A DNA stretch of 64,000 nt from Tessaracoccus caeni (GCF_029211185.1 NZ_JARGDO010000010.1:1-64000); one strand, 5' to 3'. Numbered from the stretch's first letter, positions 1 through 9,368 are shown. Program-made: numbers and translations. Notes: generated by a model not told the origin, from the sequence alone.

Positions 1-103
1 GATCAGCCTCCACCGACTCACTGGCGCCACCAACATCGCCAAAGCCCTCAGATACACCGCCAGAGATCCCGACCGGGCCCTCAAACTACTCCTGACAACC
101 TAA
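1..103 (+). CDS. IS transposase, C-terminal end (partial)
   Basis: Only the last 33 codons lie in the window, read from base 2 to the TAA at 101-103. The tail reads NIAKALRYTARDPDRALKLL. This resembles the C-termini of DDE transposases of the ISAs1 type in actinobacteria; the family assignment is from memory and tentative. The gene runs off the left edge. It is followed within about 25 bases by what looks like the end of the IS. Confidence 0.55.
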   Translation, partial: ISLHRLTGATNIAKALRYTARDPDRALKLLLTT

Positions 104-1953
104 AACACGACTTTGACGGCACCCTGGGTACTGATCGAATCTCTTAGTACGGCCAACTCCAGCATTTCTGCAAGGGAGGACGGCGCGTCGCTGCCTGCCA
201 GTATATCGACCGTCCTGTCGATCTCTTTGTAGGTGGCAAGATTGCCCGAGGTGGCTCGGTAGAGGAACTCGTGCCGGTCGCGGTCGATTGCCATCGCGAC
301 CATACGATCACGGTCGCCGGTTGTTTCGAGCAGGCTGAAGTAGGGCTCGCCTGCGTATTGTGGGGTCTCGTCTGGCCATCCGGCGGCTGCAAAACCGGCG
401 ATCCACTCGTGGATGTGTTCTCTCCAGGGAGTGAGTGCCTCGCTGCGTGCCTTGTCCCACGCCACCCGATCCTCGGGACCAAGATTGGCGGGCAGCCGCG
501 GGCGAAGGGCCCGGATGATCCACTCGTCCAGCACAGCGTGCCCCACTTGGTAGCCGATCTCACCCCGCCGCAACGGCACCCCGTGGAGGACTCTGGCCGC
601 ATGGTCGTCGAGGAGACCCTGAACGACGAAGTGGTCTGCGGGGATGCTGCTCTGGGAACACAACTCCGCGAGATCGACTGCGGTCAGGGGCGCACCGGCA
701 GCCGCAGCGAAGCACAGCACGCTACGACCAAGGCCGCCCGCGTATCGCCACAGTCTTCCAAGTTCATCCTCTGCTTGCTGACGACGGGCGACCGCCGCCG
801 GTGCCGCCGCAAGTGGCTCAGCCCAACGGTCAGCCGCGAGCGGGTGATCGTACGGCACATGCAGACGCGGATTGCTTCGGGAGGTCACGAGCACGTTGAC
901 CCCATCGGGGAGCGTTGCCGGCATCGCCGCCGCGATGGATCCGTTGTTCAGCCGGTCCTCATCCAGTCCGTCGATCAGCAGCAGGAGGCGCTTGCCTTTC
1001 CGGAGGCAGTTGTCTCCGGCCTCGGTGAGCAGGCGGGTGAACTGGTCGGACCTCAATGCGAGGTCAGTCGCGGACAAGTCCACCGTCCGTTCGCCGGCGA
1101 GAATCGCGAGCTGCGGCAACATGCGGGTGTAGAAACCCGCACGGTTGTTCAAGTCCTCATCGCGACCGATCGTCAGGAAGACCGCCACCTCGGCTCCCTC
1201 GGGGGGACTGCATGCGAGGTCGGCCATCAGGGTCGTCTTGCCAGCCCACGGGGCAGCCCTCCACCACAGCCACCGACGCTCACTCTGCACGGCGAACTCC
1301 CTCGCTCGCTGTCGATCGGCTTCGCGATCGGGGTCGCTGATCGCCAGTGCCTTGACCGTCGCCAGGTATCTATCGACGTGCGGTTGCGCATTCACCAATC
1401 CGATTCGGTTCGGGAGATCCTCGATACCGCTCCGTAGGTCGGCGGCATCCTTCGCGAGCTTCGCCTGGTTCGCAAGGGAGCGGGTGGTTGCTCGGGCTAA
1501 GAAGTCCTTGCTCGCGATAGCGGTGTCCCGCAGCACATGCAGGCCCGCGTCGATGAACAGGTCGAAGAACTTCTGTGCGTCAGGCGACTGCAGTGTCGCT
1601 CGCACTTCCGCCACACCGGGGGACAGCTGCCGTTTGGTGGCCTCCAAGTCCGCCGCCAGCGCGAGCGGATCAATGGGCTTCCGGTCAAGGGCTTTTGCTG
1701 CCGCCCGATCAGCGTCTTGGAAGTCGGCACGCTGCCGCAGCTCCTTCGGGTCGTAGCCAAGTTCGTGGGAGGAGAACCCAGCCAGGATCCTGTCGTCTGC
1801 GTCAGTGACGCTCTTCCCAGGAAGGAACTTTTCGACGAGCCCAACGCCAGCCTCAAAGGCCCCGGCGGCAAGGGGGTTGCCGTTCCATCGCAACGCCTGA
1901 CCGACGACGACCTTCGTCACCGCGAGCACTGCCTTCATCGCCATGGCAGACAT
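100..1953 (-). pseudogene. STAND/NACHT-like P-loop ATPase, 3' end cut by an IS
   Basis: The 617-codon frame has a helical N-terminal region of about 200 residues. A Walker A-like segment follows (RAAPWAGKTTL, residues 232-242), then a Walker B segment (LLLLIDGLDED, about 323-333), which is typical of STAND NTPases. About 280 residues follow without a recognisable repeat sensor. The last 8 or so codons are read from the IS end at 104-126, so the natural C-terminus, probably the sensor or effector part, is missing. STAND ATPases often act in anti-phage defence, and the neighbouring AbiE pair fits that context, but a defence role is inference. The Walker A lacks the first canonical glycine. No clear ribosome binding site precedes the ATG at 1953; internal ATGs at codons 4 and 6 are alternatives. 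Confidence 0.6.
104..126. repeat. Probable terminal inverted repeat of the left-edge IS
   Basis: Read inward on the minus strand from base 126, the sequence is CAGGGTGCCGTCAAAGTCG. A CAGGG start is common for IS ends, and it sits just after the transposase stop. The other end is outside the window, so the repeat cannot be confirmed here. Confidence 0.45.
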
Positions 1954-2222
1954 TATTCAGTACCCGGGCACTGTATAACGCCGGTTCCCGGCGGCGGAGA
2001 CGACGGCGACGCTGCTGACGCAAATGACCCGGCGTCGCATGGAGCACCTTCTATCGCCATGAGCAAGTTGCTCTAGACACAGCGAGCCGATGTTCGTGGG
2101 GTCGTCCGAGAGTGCGGTCTCAGTCGTTTCCGGGTCGGACGATACTGGTGCAGGGGGGCGTCGAGTTTGGTGCGGATCTGGGCACAGAGTTCGCGCCCCG
2201 ACAAGTGACGTTCGTTGCATCC
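1954..2222. other. Spacer with no recognisable gene
   Basis: This is about 270 bases between the divergent ATPase and abiEi. Short open frames on both strands give low-complexity Arg/Pro-rich translations with no family resemblance. No RNA gene or clear repeat was seen. It could contain old IS debris, but that could not be shown. Confidence 0.4.
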
Positions 2223-2261
2223 TTGTCCTCTTAAGTACCTACAGATATGCTTGATGTGTAG
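2223..2261 (+). promoter_or_regulatory. Candidate abiE promoter and overlapping inverted repeat
   Basis: TTGTCC at 2223-2228 and TATGCT at 2246-2251 are separated by 17 bases, a good -35/-10 pair upstream of the GTG at 2279. CTACA (2239-2243) and TGTAG (2257-2261) form an inverted repeat spanning the -10. AbiEi antitoxins are known to repress their own promoter through inverted repeats, so this is a candidate operator. The arms are only 5 bp, so the operator call is weak. Confidence 0.45.
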
Positions 2262-2278
2262 AGAGTTAGGAGCCTGTC

Positions 2279-2857
2279 GTGTCAGGACGCGAGCTGGCGC
2301 CGGTCTTCACTCTCGGCGATGCCCGGGAAGCGGGCCTGAGTAAGGATCGGGTCTACTCGCTGCTCGACCGCGACGAGATCGAGCGCGTCGGGCGCGGTGT
2401 CTACGTGCGTCCTGACTCAGTTCCGCCTGCCTTCATCGCCCTTGCGGCTGCGACGAGGCTTGACTTCAATGCGACGATGTGTCTCACGAGCGCTCTTGTG
2501 CACCATGATCTGAGCGACGCGATCCCTTTCGCGTCTGATATCGCGTTGCCGCGTGGTGCGCACCATCCAGCTGGGCTCATGAACGTCAGCTGGCATAGCT
2601 TCGATCCCCGAACCTTCCAGATCGGGCGCGAGCATGTCGAAGCCGGAGAAGCAGTCAGGGTCGCGATCTACTCTGCAGAGCGGACCATCATCGACTGCTT
2701 TCGGCTGATGCATCAGGAAGGCAGTGATGTCGCGTACGAGGCGCTGAGACGATGGCTTCGCCAGAGAGGGAACGCCCCAGCGGTGCTGTTGAAGGTCGCA
2801 GGGTCGTTCCCCAAGGCGCTCCCTCGGATCCGTCAGGCGCTGGAGGTACTTCTGTGA
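2279..2857 (+). CDS. abiEi: AbiEi-family antitoxin / transcriptional regulator
   Basis: The 192-residue protein starts with an N-terminal winged-helix segment (TLGDAREAGLSKDRVYSLLDRDEIERVGRGVYVRP) shortened here to its idea: a helix pair followed by the GRGVY turn typical of AbiEi. The C-terminal domain has SAERTIIDCFRL, another hallmark of the family. AbiEi is the antitoxin of a type IV toxin-antitoxin system, which counteracts AbiEii without binding it and represses the operon. The GTG start at 2279 follows a GGAG-type ribosome site at about 2269-2272. The stop overlaps the next gene by GTGA, which indicates translational coupling. The pair lies between IS debris, consistent with horizontal gain. 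Confidence 0.85.
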   Translation: MSGRELAPVFTLGDAREAGLSKDRVYSLLDRDEIERVGRGVYVRPDSVPPAFIALAAATRLDFNATMCLTSALVHHDLSDAIPFASDIALPRGAHHPAGLMNVSWHSFDPRTFQIGREHVEAGEAVRVAIYSAERTIIDCFRLMHQEGSDVAYEALRRWLRQRGNAPAVLLKVAGSFPKALPRIRQALEVLL

Positions 2858-3765
2858 CCCCTCCGGCACCGTCCAGAGATACGCCAGCAGGGCGCGCTTA
2901 CAACGATCTGCGCAACCTTGCCAGGAAACAGAAGCGTGACCCTGCCGAGTACATCACGCTGTACGCACTCGAGGGCTTCCTCGCGCGGCTTGCAGCATCG
3001 GAATCCGCGGGGGCATTCGTGCTCAAGGGTGGTGTGCTCATGGCTGCGTTTGCTGAACGTCGACCTACCCGAGACATCGACTTCGCCGCGCGCGGTTTCG
3101 CGAACGATATCCCTGGGGTGGAACAGCGCGTCCGCCGCATTCTCGCTATTGCTCGTGATGATGGGCTCGAGTTCGATGCGTATTCCGTCAGTGGCGAGCT
3201 CATTCGCGACGAAGCCGACTACAACGGCGTCCGTGTCAAGATGACTGCGCGGTTGGTGACGGCGCAGATTGCGCTGCATCTCGATGTGAACTTTGGTGAC
3301 CCTATTTGGCCTGCGGCGACGGAAGCCGTGCTGCCGCTCCTCTTGGGTGGCACCCTTCGGCTCCTTGGCTATCCGGACCACATGGTGCTCGCGGAGAAGA
3401 TCGTCACGGCGCTCGAGCGAGGCGAGCAGAACACACGCTGGCGCGATTTCACTGATATTGCTGCGATCACCCGATCTCGAAGCGTTGATGGGGCGGATCT
3501 CCGGGAAGCGATTGATGTTGTTGCTCGCTACCGTCAGGTCAGCGTTGAACCTCTCGGGCCGTTGCTCGTCGGGATGCCGGCGCTTGCGCAACGCAAATGG
3601 GAGGTCTGGCGCAGGAAGCAACGGCTCGAACAGTCGACGCCGGTGAGCTTTGCTGAACTACTTGGGACGTGTTTGGCCTTCGCGGAACCCGTCCTCGCGA
3701 ACGAAACTACCGATCTGCGATGGAATCCGACACGCCGGTCCTGGGAAGACGCAATCTCGAGATGA
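2854..3765 (+). CDS. abiEii: AbiEii/AbiGii-family nucleotidyltransferase toxin
   Basis: The protein is 303 residues from the GTG at 2854, which overlaps the abiEi stop (GTGA). An upstream in-frame ATG at 2752 lies deep inside abiEi and is unlikely. The nucleotidyltransferase core is visible as VLKGGVLM (residues 57-64) followed by RRPTRDIDF (69-77), the G-G/S...D-x-D arrangement of DNA polymerase beta-like transferases. Members of the family arrest growth, and characterised AbiEii-like toxins transfer nucleotides to RNA such as tRNA. A conserved HMVLAEKIVTALERGEQNTRWRD-like stretch follows at mid-protein (K and R/D-rich). It is the toxin of an apparently complete type IV system. The substrate here is unknown. 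Confidence 0.85.
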   Translation: MTPPAPSRDTPAGRAYNDLRNLARKQKRDPAEYITLYALEGFLARLAASESAGAFVLKGGVLMAAFAERRPTRDIDFAARGFANDIPGVEQRVRRILAIARDDGLEFDAYSVSGELIRDEADYNGVRVKMTARLVTAQIALHLDVNFGDPIWPAATEAVLPLLLGGTLRLLGYPDHMVLAEKIVTALERGEQNTRWRDFTDIAAITRSRSVDGADLREAIDVVARYRQVSVEPLGPLLVGMPALAQRKWEVWRRKQRLEQSTPVSFAELLGTCLAFAEPVLANETTDLRWNPTRRSWEDAISR

Positions 3766-3824
3766 CAGCGGCCCCGATCAGCGGGGTTGCTGGTCCATAG
3801 CCGGCGGCTAGTAGACCGTCGCGT

Positions 3825-4175
3825 CTACTGCTCGGGGTATAGGCGGCGGAGCTTGATCCGTGCATCGTTGGTGGTGAACTGCCAGTCGACCTGCCGCTGG
3901 TTCGTGTTCGTGGCTGTCTCCCACGCGGCCAGTTCCTGGTTCAGCAGGTCCAGATCGGGCAGGCGGCGGTTCAGGCACTGCCGCGTCAACGCCGAGAGCT
4001 CGATCTCGGCGATGTTCAACCAGGACCCGTGTTTGGGGGTGTAGTGGATTTCCAGCCGTTCGGCCAGTGCGCGTGCCTTCGCCGGTTCGAAAGCTTCGTA
4101 GAGCGACCCGAGGGTGTGGGTGTTGAGGTTGTCCATGACGAGAACGACTTTCTCCGCCTCTGGGCAATCCCGTGT
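3825..4175 (-). pseudogene. IS630-family transposase, 5'-truncated remnant
   Basis: The frame from about 4172 down to the stop at 3825 contains [12 protein letters not shown] and [20 protein letters not shown]. These are the second DDE aspartate and the final glutamate region of IS630-type transposases. A TAG lies immediately upstream of the homologous part, and nothing like the N-terminal HTH and first aspartate is present before it. The element is therefore broken and cannot move by itself. It sits just after abiEii and marks the edge of the island. Confidence 0.8.
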
Positions 4176-4358
4176 GAGCTAGAAGGGTTTGGTCCATCCC
4201 AAGTGAGCGCACCATCCGGCCCCTGGAGTCCACCACGGAGGGGCGAGACGAGCGGCGGTCCTCCCGGTCTTGCTTGTAGAACCCGCGCGACCTGCGCAAA
4301 GATGGGGTTCTCAGGTGTGGGCAGGGGTTCTCAAACTCTCTACGGAGGTCCACCGGAT

Positions 4359-4384
4359 GGCCGCCGTTCACACGGCGGCCTTTT
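4359..4384 (+). terminator. Rho-independent terminator-like hairpin
   Basis: GGCCGCCG (4359-4366) and CGGCGGCC (4373-4380) form a perfect 8-bp stem with a 6-base loop, followed by TTTT. No plus-strand gene is read into it now, so it may be left from a lost gene. Confidence 0.6.
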
Positions 4385-4434
4385 GCTGTCAGCGTGTGGC
4401 TGCATGTGTGCTCCCGGATGGATCTGAGATCAGC

Positions 4435-4472
4435 GGGGTTCTGGATAACAGCATGCTGTTATCCAGAACCCC
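4435..4472. repeat. Perfect 38-bp palindrome
   Basis: GGGGTTCTGGATAACAGCA and its exact reverse complement meet with no loop at 4453/4454. It is in gene-free DNA next to the IS630 remnant. It could be a junction of two IS ends, a cruciform-forming site or an operator. Confidence 0.8.
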
Positions 4473-4498
4473 GATAACTCCAGATGGGCTCTGGCGCT

Positions 4499-4548
4499 GA
4501 CGGAATCAGCCCCGATGAGCGTTGGCACCCGACGGAATCAGCCCCGAT
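4499..4548. repeat. 18-bp direct repeat, two copies 32 bp apart
   Basis: GACGGAATCAGCCCCGAT occurs at 4499-4516 and again at 4531-4548 without mismatch. The rest of 4175-4654 holds no gene that can be supported. The repeat may be an IS end or a recombination scar. Confidence 0.75.
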
Positions 4549-4654
4549 AGTCATGTGCCGGGAATCCCTCGGCACGCTGTTCGGGTCGAGCAGCAGGTTT
4601 GCACGACAGCTTCATAAAGTGCTGAGCACTCGCTTCGTGATCGGTTGGCTGGCT

Positions 4655-6565
4655 TCACCCAGCCGACTCCGAACCGCGGCGATGGTGCCACCCGGTGATG
4701 GTTGCCGCCGTGGTGATGGTGGTGATGACTGCCAGCAGGATTCCGATCACGCTCCATGGGATGACCGGGGCGATAGCGAAGCCCTCGGCGTCGAGGAACA
4801 CCCGGAAGCGCCAGGAGACGATTCCAAGCAGCCCGGCAGCGAGCGCAAACGCGGCGAGCAACACCGACGTGGTCTCACCGAGTGCCATCGCGAGCAGCAC
4901 CCGAGGGCTACTGCCGGAACGGGACAGCAGCGCGAACTCACTGCGGCGTTCGCGCAGCGAGGTGAGGACGGTCTGGACGAGTGACATGACCGCGAGCAGG
5001 CATCCGCTTCCAGCCATCGCCGTGAGGCCGCGCGACTGCGCCTGCCACTGGGCTGCGGCGGAGCGGTCGACCCACTCGTCCACTGTCATGGGGTCGAGCT
5101 GCGAGAGGTTCGCCGCTGCGGTTCGCGCCTTTTCGGTGTCGTTCGCGGCGATGTACCAGCGTTGGTAGGGGGTCGATCCGTGTAGGGGGAAGCTCGCTTC
5201 GTCGGCTATCACGTCGTCGACCAGCAGCAGGGTGTCGCGGATGACCGCGACGACGGTCACCTCGACTTCGGCACCGTCGGGTGCTTCGAGGCGCAGCGTG
5301 GCACCGAGCGGATGCGGATCGAACGTGGTTGTCGCCACGTTGGTTCCTGAGACGGCGCTGAGGTCTCCTTCGATCACGTCGGTCTTCAGTACCTTGGCGA
5401 GACTGCTGGGGTCGGTGACCGCGATGGTCGGGTAGTCGAGCGGATCGTGTGCCCCGGTCCATCCCCAGTCGAAGATAGAGTGGAACGGCACGGTTGTTGT
5501 CACTCCAGGCAACTGTTCGACGGTCGTGTTGCCGATTGAAATGCTCGTACTCGACCGTTTGGCAGGCTGAATGATGAGGTCCGCGCGGGTCGCGTCGGTC
5601 TGGGCGATGCGGCCGATGTAACCGCCGGTGAAAGCCATCATGAAGAGGGTTCCGGTGAGGCCGAGCAGCAGCACGACAGGGATCGCGAGGGCGGCCGCGC
5701 GGCCGGCATGGAAGCTGGTGTTGCGCGTCGCGAGCAGTCCGGAGGCCGGTGAAACCAACGTCCAAGGACGGCCGAGTAGCCGTCCGGCGAGCGGGACGAC
5801 CACCGGAGCGAATGCGGTTGCCGCGCAGAACAGGGCACCTGCGAGCAGGATCGTCATGGCCTGGAAATCGCCGAGGTCGGTCGGCAGCACAAGCAGCAGA
5901 CCTGCGACAAGGACGCATACCGAGCCGAGAAGCCACCGGCTGACGCTCATCGTCGCGGCCCGTTGCGTGTGGCCGACGAGGGCTTCAATGGGTTGCACTC
6001 GCCCGATTCGACGCACGGAGACCAGGGCGCCGACGACACCGGCGGTGAACGTCATGACGAAACCGGCAACCAGCATGGTGGGGCGCAGAGTGATCTGGAG
6101 TTCTCCCGGAGCGAGCCCGGCTGCCACGAGCAGAGCGCGCGCGGGCGATGCGGCAACAACCGACGCGGCAGCGCCGATCCCGGCACCGATCGCAGCCAGG
6201 AGCGCGACCTCCCCGATGACGAGGCGCGAAAGCTGACGGGGTGCAGCCCCCGCGAGCCGGAGCAACGCAAGCTCGCGGTGCCGTCCACCGACGACGAACG
6301 CGACAGAGGAGGCGGTCAGCGATACGACGACGAACGCGGTCACTGCCGCTGCGATCCCCACCACGTATCGAGTGCCGAACAGCTCGTTCAAAAGGACAGC
6401 CCGCGCGTTGCTGTTCAAACCCGCCAGGCTGATCCCGTCTGCGGCGTCCGCTGCGGCGAAGACCAATAAGCAGCTCGTCACGAGGAACGCGGCCAGCACG
6501 ATCGACGCGAACGCGCCCACATAGGCGACGCGATGTGCGCGCAGCAGCGCGAACGAGAGTTTCAT
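4655..6565 (-). CDS. FtsX-type ABC exporter permease
   Basis: The 636-residue membrane protein has about 10 transmembrane segments: one at 12-40, then three around residues 70-190, further segments to about 310, a large extracytoplasmic domain (about 320-500), and three segments at the C-terminus. This is the duplicated FtsX arrangement of peptide-type ABC exporters. The ATG at 6565 overlaps the stop of the ATPase gene (ATGA), so the two form a unit. Such exporters in actinobacteria and firmicutes commonly remove or sense antimicrobial peptides or lipids, and a kinase/regulator pair diverges just upstream. The substrate is not evident. Confidence 0.85.
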   Translation of the reverse strand: MKLSFALLRAHRVAYVGAFASIVLAAFLVTSCLLVFAAADAADGISLAGLNSNARAVLLNELFGTRYVVGIAAAVTAFVVVSLTASSVAFVVGGRHRELALLRLAGAAPRQLSRLVIGEVALLAAIGAGIGAAASVVAASPARALLVAAGLAPGELQITLRPTMLVAGFVMTFTAGVVGALVSVRRIGRVQPIEALVGHTQRAATMSVSRWLLGSVCVLVAGLLLVLPTDLGDFQAMTILLAGALFCAATAFAPVVVPLAGRLLGRPWTLVSPASGLLATRNTSFHAGRAAALAIPVVLLLGLTGTLFMMAFTGGYIGRIAQTDATRADLIIQPAKRSSTSISIGNTTVEQLPGVTTTVPFHSIFDWGWTGAHDPLDYPTIAVTDPSSLAKVLKTDVIEGDLSAVSGTNVATTTFDPHPLGATLRLEAPDGAEVEVTVVAVIRDTLLLVDDVIADEASFPLHGSTPYQRWYIAANDTEKARTAAANLSQLDPMTVDEWVDRSAAAQWQAQSRGLTAMAGSGCLLAVMSLVQTVLTSLRERRSEFALLSRSGSSPRVLLAMALGETTSVLLAAFALAAGLLGIVSWRFRVFLDAEGFAIAPVIPWSVIGILLAVITTITTAATITGWHHRRGSESAG

Positions 6566-7326
6566 GATCGGGCGCTCCTTCCCGCAGCGAACTCCAGATC
6601 AGCGAGCATCGCGTCGATCTCAGTCCTTGTCGCGCCAGACGACTCGGCAGCCACCCTGCCGTCAGCGAGGAAGAGCACCCTGTCGGCGCGAGCCGCGACG
6701 GCTGGGTCATGAGTCACCATGACGACCGCAGTTCCGGCCGCGACCAACCCCGCGAACTCGTCGAGCACTCGGGCGCTGGCTCGGGTATCGAGAGCACCTG
6801 TGGGCTCGTCGGCGAACACGACAACGGGGGCCATCAACAAGGCGCGGGCGATCGCCACTCGCTGCTGTTCACCGCCGGAGAGCTGATCGGGCCGGTGCTG
6901 CGCACGCTCAGCAAGACCGACTCGAGCGAGCGCATCAGCGACAGCGGCGCGATCGAGCCGCGTGCCGGCGAACAACGCGGGCAGTGCGACATTCTGCTCA
7001 GCCGTGAGCGCGGGCACGAGGTTGAACGCCTGGAACACGAACCCGACGCGCGACTGACGCATGCGCGTCAGCTCTCCCGGCGACGCCGTCGTGACCTCGA
7101 CGCCGTCGAGAGTCACCGACCCTTCAGTCGCGCGCAGCAACCCCGCACAGCAATGCAGCAGCGTGGACTTACCCGAGCCCGAAGGCCCCATGATGGCCGT
7201 CCAAGTGGCGGATGGAAACATCGCGTCGATGCCTTGAAGCACCCGAACCGGGCCGTTCGGCGTCCGATACTCGTGGCCCAGATCACGGGTCGCGAGGGCA
7301 GGTTGAGGAATATGTGTTGTGGTCAT
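6562..7326 (-). CDS. MacB/LolD-like ABC exporter ATPase
   Basis: This 254-residue ATPase has Walker [10 protein letters not shown] (about residue 47), the Q-loop region [10 protein letters not shown], the signature [15 protein letters not shown], Walker [14 protein letters not shown] and the H-loop [13 protein letters not shown]. The [10 protein letters not shown] form is typical of the family that pairs with FtsX-type permeases. It is translated first and coupled by ATGA to the permease. The 124-base gap to the divergent kinase gene at 7451 probably carries both promoters, so regulation by that pair is likely. Confidence 0.9.
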   Translation of the reverse strand: MTTTHIPQPALATRDLGHEYRTPNGPVRVLQGIDAMFPSATWTAIMGPSGSGKSTLLHCCAGLLRATEGSVTLDGVEVTTASPGELTRMRQSRVGFVFQAFNLVPALTAEQNVALPALFAGTRLDRAAVADALARVGLAERAQHRPDQLSGGEQQRVAIARALLMAPVVVFADEPTGALDTRASARVLDEFAGLVAAGTAVVMVTHDPAVAARADRVLFLADGRVAAESSGATRTEIDAMLADLEFAAGRSARS

Positions 7327-7438
7327 GCTCTCATTTGACGCTGTCCTGCGCTCGTATCCGACAGGGCGGGGTTGACTCCTGTGGTAGAGCCAGCTCTACT
7401 CTTCACGCCCGACCTGACGTCGCGCCCTGCAAGCTCCA

Positions 7439-7450
7439 TATGCTTGGCGC
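7439..7450 (+). promoter_or_regulatory. -10 box of a probable leaderless promoter
   Basis: TATGCT at 7439-7444 lies six bases before the ATG at 7451, and no ribosome binding site is present. Transcription would start at or next to the start codon. The same spacing is seen at 19775, 27841, 28714 and 38190. Confidence 0.45.
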
Positions 7451-8734
7451 ATGGAATCGGCAACCGTGTGGCAGGCGCTCATGCGCCCACCGTGGCGATT
7501 CCTCTTCGGTAGGTGGCCGTGGCTGACGCTGTTGTATCTACTCATCAGCGCCTTGCTCGGGGCGGCGCTGCTCGTGCTCGTGGTCGGGACGCTGCTGGTC
7601 GTACCGTTGTGGGGGCTCGCTCTGGGCTCCTTCGAGCGTCGACGGGCCCGCATGCTGGGCTTCCCGCCCCAGGCGTCGGGGCACGTTCGTGTGAATCCCG
7701 AGCAGCGGCACAGCTGGCTCAGCGTCCGCCTCTCCGAAACCGCCACCTGGCGAGAAACCGCTGCGCTCTTCGTCGACCTGCTGCTCGGCTGGGTCGCGCT
7801 CGGGGTCCTTGCGCTGCAAGCTCTCGCTGTCACCGTGACCGTCTCGATCACGATCGATGCCTTTGGCGCTGAGACCGCAACGCGTCCGATCGAGTCCATC
7901 CCCGTCTCGTTGGGACCAACGAACTGGTGGGTGGTCATTCCGATCGGCCTCGTCATGATCGTTGTCTTCGCGTACGCAAATGCACTCCTGGCGGCCGGCC
8001 AGGCGTCACTTTTGCGGGTGCTGGCCGGGCCGCGCCAGAGGGAACTTGCCCGCAACACCGAACGGTTGCTCCAATCTCGCGCCACGCTCGTGGAAGCCTT
8101 CGAAGCCGAACGGCGGCGCATCGAACGCGACCTGCACGACGGTGTGCAGCAAGAACTCGTCACTCTCGCCGCTCGGCTCGGCATGGTCAGTCTCGAACTC
8201 GAGGATCTTGCGCGCGGGGGAGCAGACACGGTGCAAGCGGATAGTGCGCTCGAAGCGGCCCAGCGCCAAGCTGAACACACGCTCGAGACGCTGCGCAGCA
8301 CGGTGCGCGGCATCCACCCCGCCGTTCTCACCGACCACGGGCTGCGGCCTGCGCTGAACGAGCTTGCTCATCGCACGGCCGTACCGCTTCGTCTCGAACT
8401 CGCCGCCTTCGACAGAGTTCCGGTCACCGTCGAAACTGCTGCCTACTATCTCGTCACCGAGGCCGTCACGAATGCGACCAAACACGCTGATGCCACCGAG
8501 ATCAGAGTTCGCGCGGACGTCGAGAATGGCCGGTTCTCGTTGACCGTCACCGATGACGGCTGCGGTGGCGCTGACGCGAGCGCCGGCACCGGGCTCCGTG
8601 GGCTCCGCGAACGCATTGAGACACTCGGGGGCGAGCTATCGATCGACAGCCCTGCGGGAGGGCCCACGACCTTGCGCATGGCCACGCCGATCATGACAGA
8701 GAAAGAACATCGCCATGCGACTCCTACTCGCTGA
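7451..8734 (+). CDS. NarL-type sensor histidine kinase
   Basis: The 427-residue kinase has four predicted membrane segments (about 24-56, 105-135, 160-182) arranged as a short-loop membrane sensor without a large external domain. HisKA_3 dimerisation follows with the phosphoacceptor in ERDLHDG (His229). The HATPase_c domain has the N-box EAVTNATKHA and the G-box DDGCGG...GTGLRGLRERI. Membrane-only sensors of this kind often respond to envelope stress or to the partner ABC transporter. The stop lies 20 bases inside the regulator gene, so the two are co-translated. The divergent FtsX exporter is the likely target. Confidence 0.9.
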   Translation: MESATVWQALMRPPWRFLFGRWPWLTLLYLLISALLGAALLVLVVGTLLVVPLWGLALGSFERRRARMLGFPPQASGHVRVNPEQRHSWLSVRLSETATWRETAALFVDLLLGWVALGVLALQALAVTVTVSITIDAFGAETATRPIESIPVSLGPTNWWVVIPIGLVMIVVFAYANALLAAGQASLLRVLAGPRQRELARNTERLLQSRATLVEAFEAERRRIERDLHDGVQQELVTLAARLGMVSLELEDLARGGADTVQADSALEAAQRQAEHTLETLRSTVRGIHPAVLTDHGLRPALNELAHRTAVPLRLELAAFDRVPVTVETAAYYLVTEAVTNATKHADATEIRVRADVENGRFSLTVTDDGCGGADASAGTGLRGLRERIETLGGELSIDSPAGGPTTLRMATPIMTEKEHRHATPTR

Positions 8735-9368
8735 AGATTCGGCCCTGCTGCGCGAAGCACTCGTCGCGCTCCTGGAGCGTCTCGGGCACACCGTCGTCGC
8801 CACCGCAGGAACCGCACCTGCGTTAGTCGATGAGTTCGACCGACTCTGCTCGACGGAAGACGCCCCGGATCTCGTGATCACCGATGTTCGCATGCCGCCC
8901 GACAACACCGACGATGGGCTCCGGGCCGCACTTCAGATCCGGCGGCTGCGGCCCACTCAACCCGTGCTCGTGCTCTCCCAATACATCGCCGACACCTACG
9001 CTCGCGAACTCCTCACCCTCCCAGAAGGAGGGATTGGCTACCTTCTCAAAGACCGGGTGAACCGCATCCGGGACTTCGCCACCGCACTGCAGAAAGTTGC
9101 CGACGGCAGCACGATCATCGACCCAGACGTGGTGCAGCATCTCTTGAACAACTCGCGACCCGGCCCGATGGATGAGCTCACCAACCGTGAGCGAGAGGTA
9201 CTCGCACTTATGGCTGATGGGCTCTCCAACAGCGAGATTGCCGCAAGGCTCGTGCTTTCGGACGGCACCGTCAGCAAACACGTCGGCAATATCTTCCTCA
9301 AACTCGGACTCCTCCCCGTGGACGAGAATCGCCGAGTCAAGGCTGTCGTCGCCTACCTCCAGAACTAG
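8715..9368 (+). CDS. NarL/LuxR-family response regulator
   Basis: The protein is 217 residues. The receiver domain (1-125) has the acidic pair E7/D8 and the phosphoacceptor D57 in LVITDVRMPP. The C-terminal LuxR-type HTH shows LTNREREVLALMADGLSNSEIAARL and TVSKHVGNIFLKLGL. Its start overlaps the kinase gene, so it is the cognate partner. It probably controls the divergent ABC exporter genes. Confidence 0.92.
   Translation: MRLLLAEDSALLREALVALLERLGHTVVATAGTAPALVDEFDRLCSTEDAPDLVITDVRMPPDNTDDGLRAALQIRRLRPTQPVLVLSQYIADTYARELLTLPEGGIGYLLKDRVNRIRDFATALQKVADGSTIIDPDVVQHLLNNSRPGPMDELTNREREVLALMADGLSNSEIAARLVLSDGTVSKHVGNIFLKLGLLPVDENRRVKAVVAYLQN

Noticed and set aside
271-1437. Long plus-strand open frame of 388 codons
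   Set aside because: It is antisense to the STAND ATPase, and its translation has no family-like motifs. The minus frame has clear Walker motifs.
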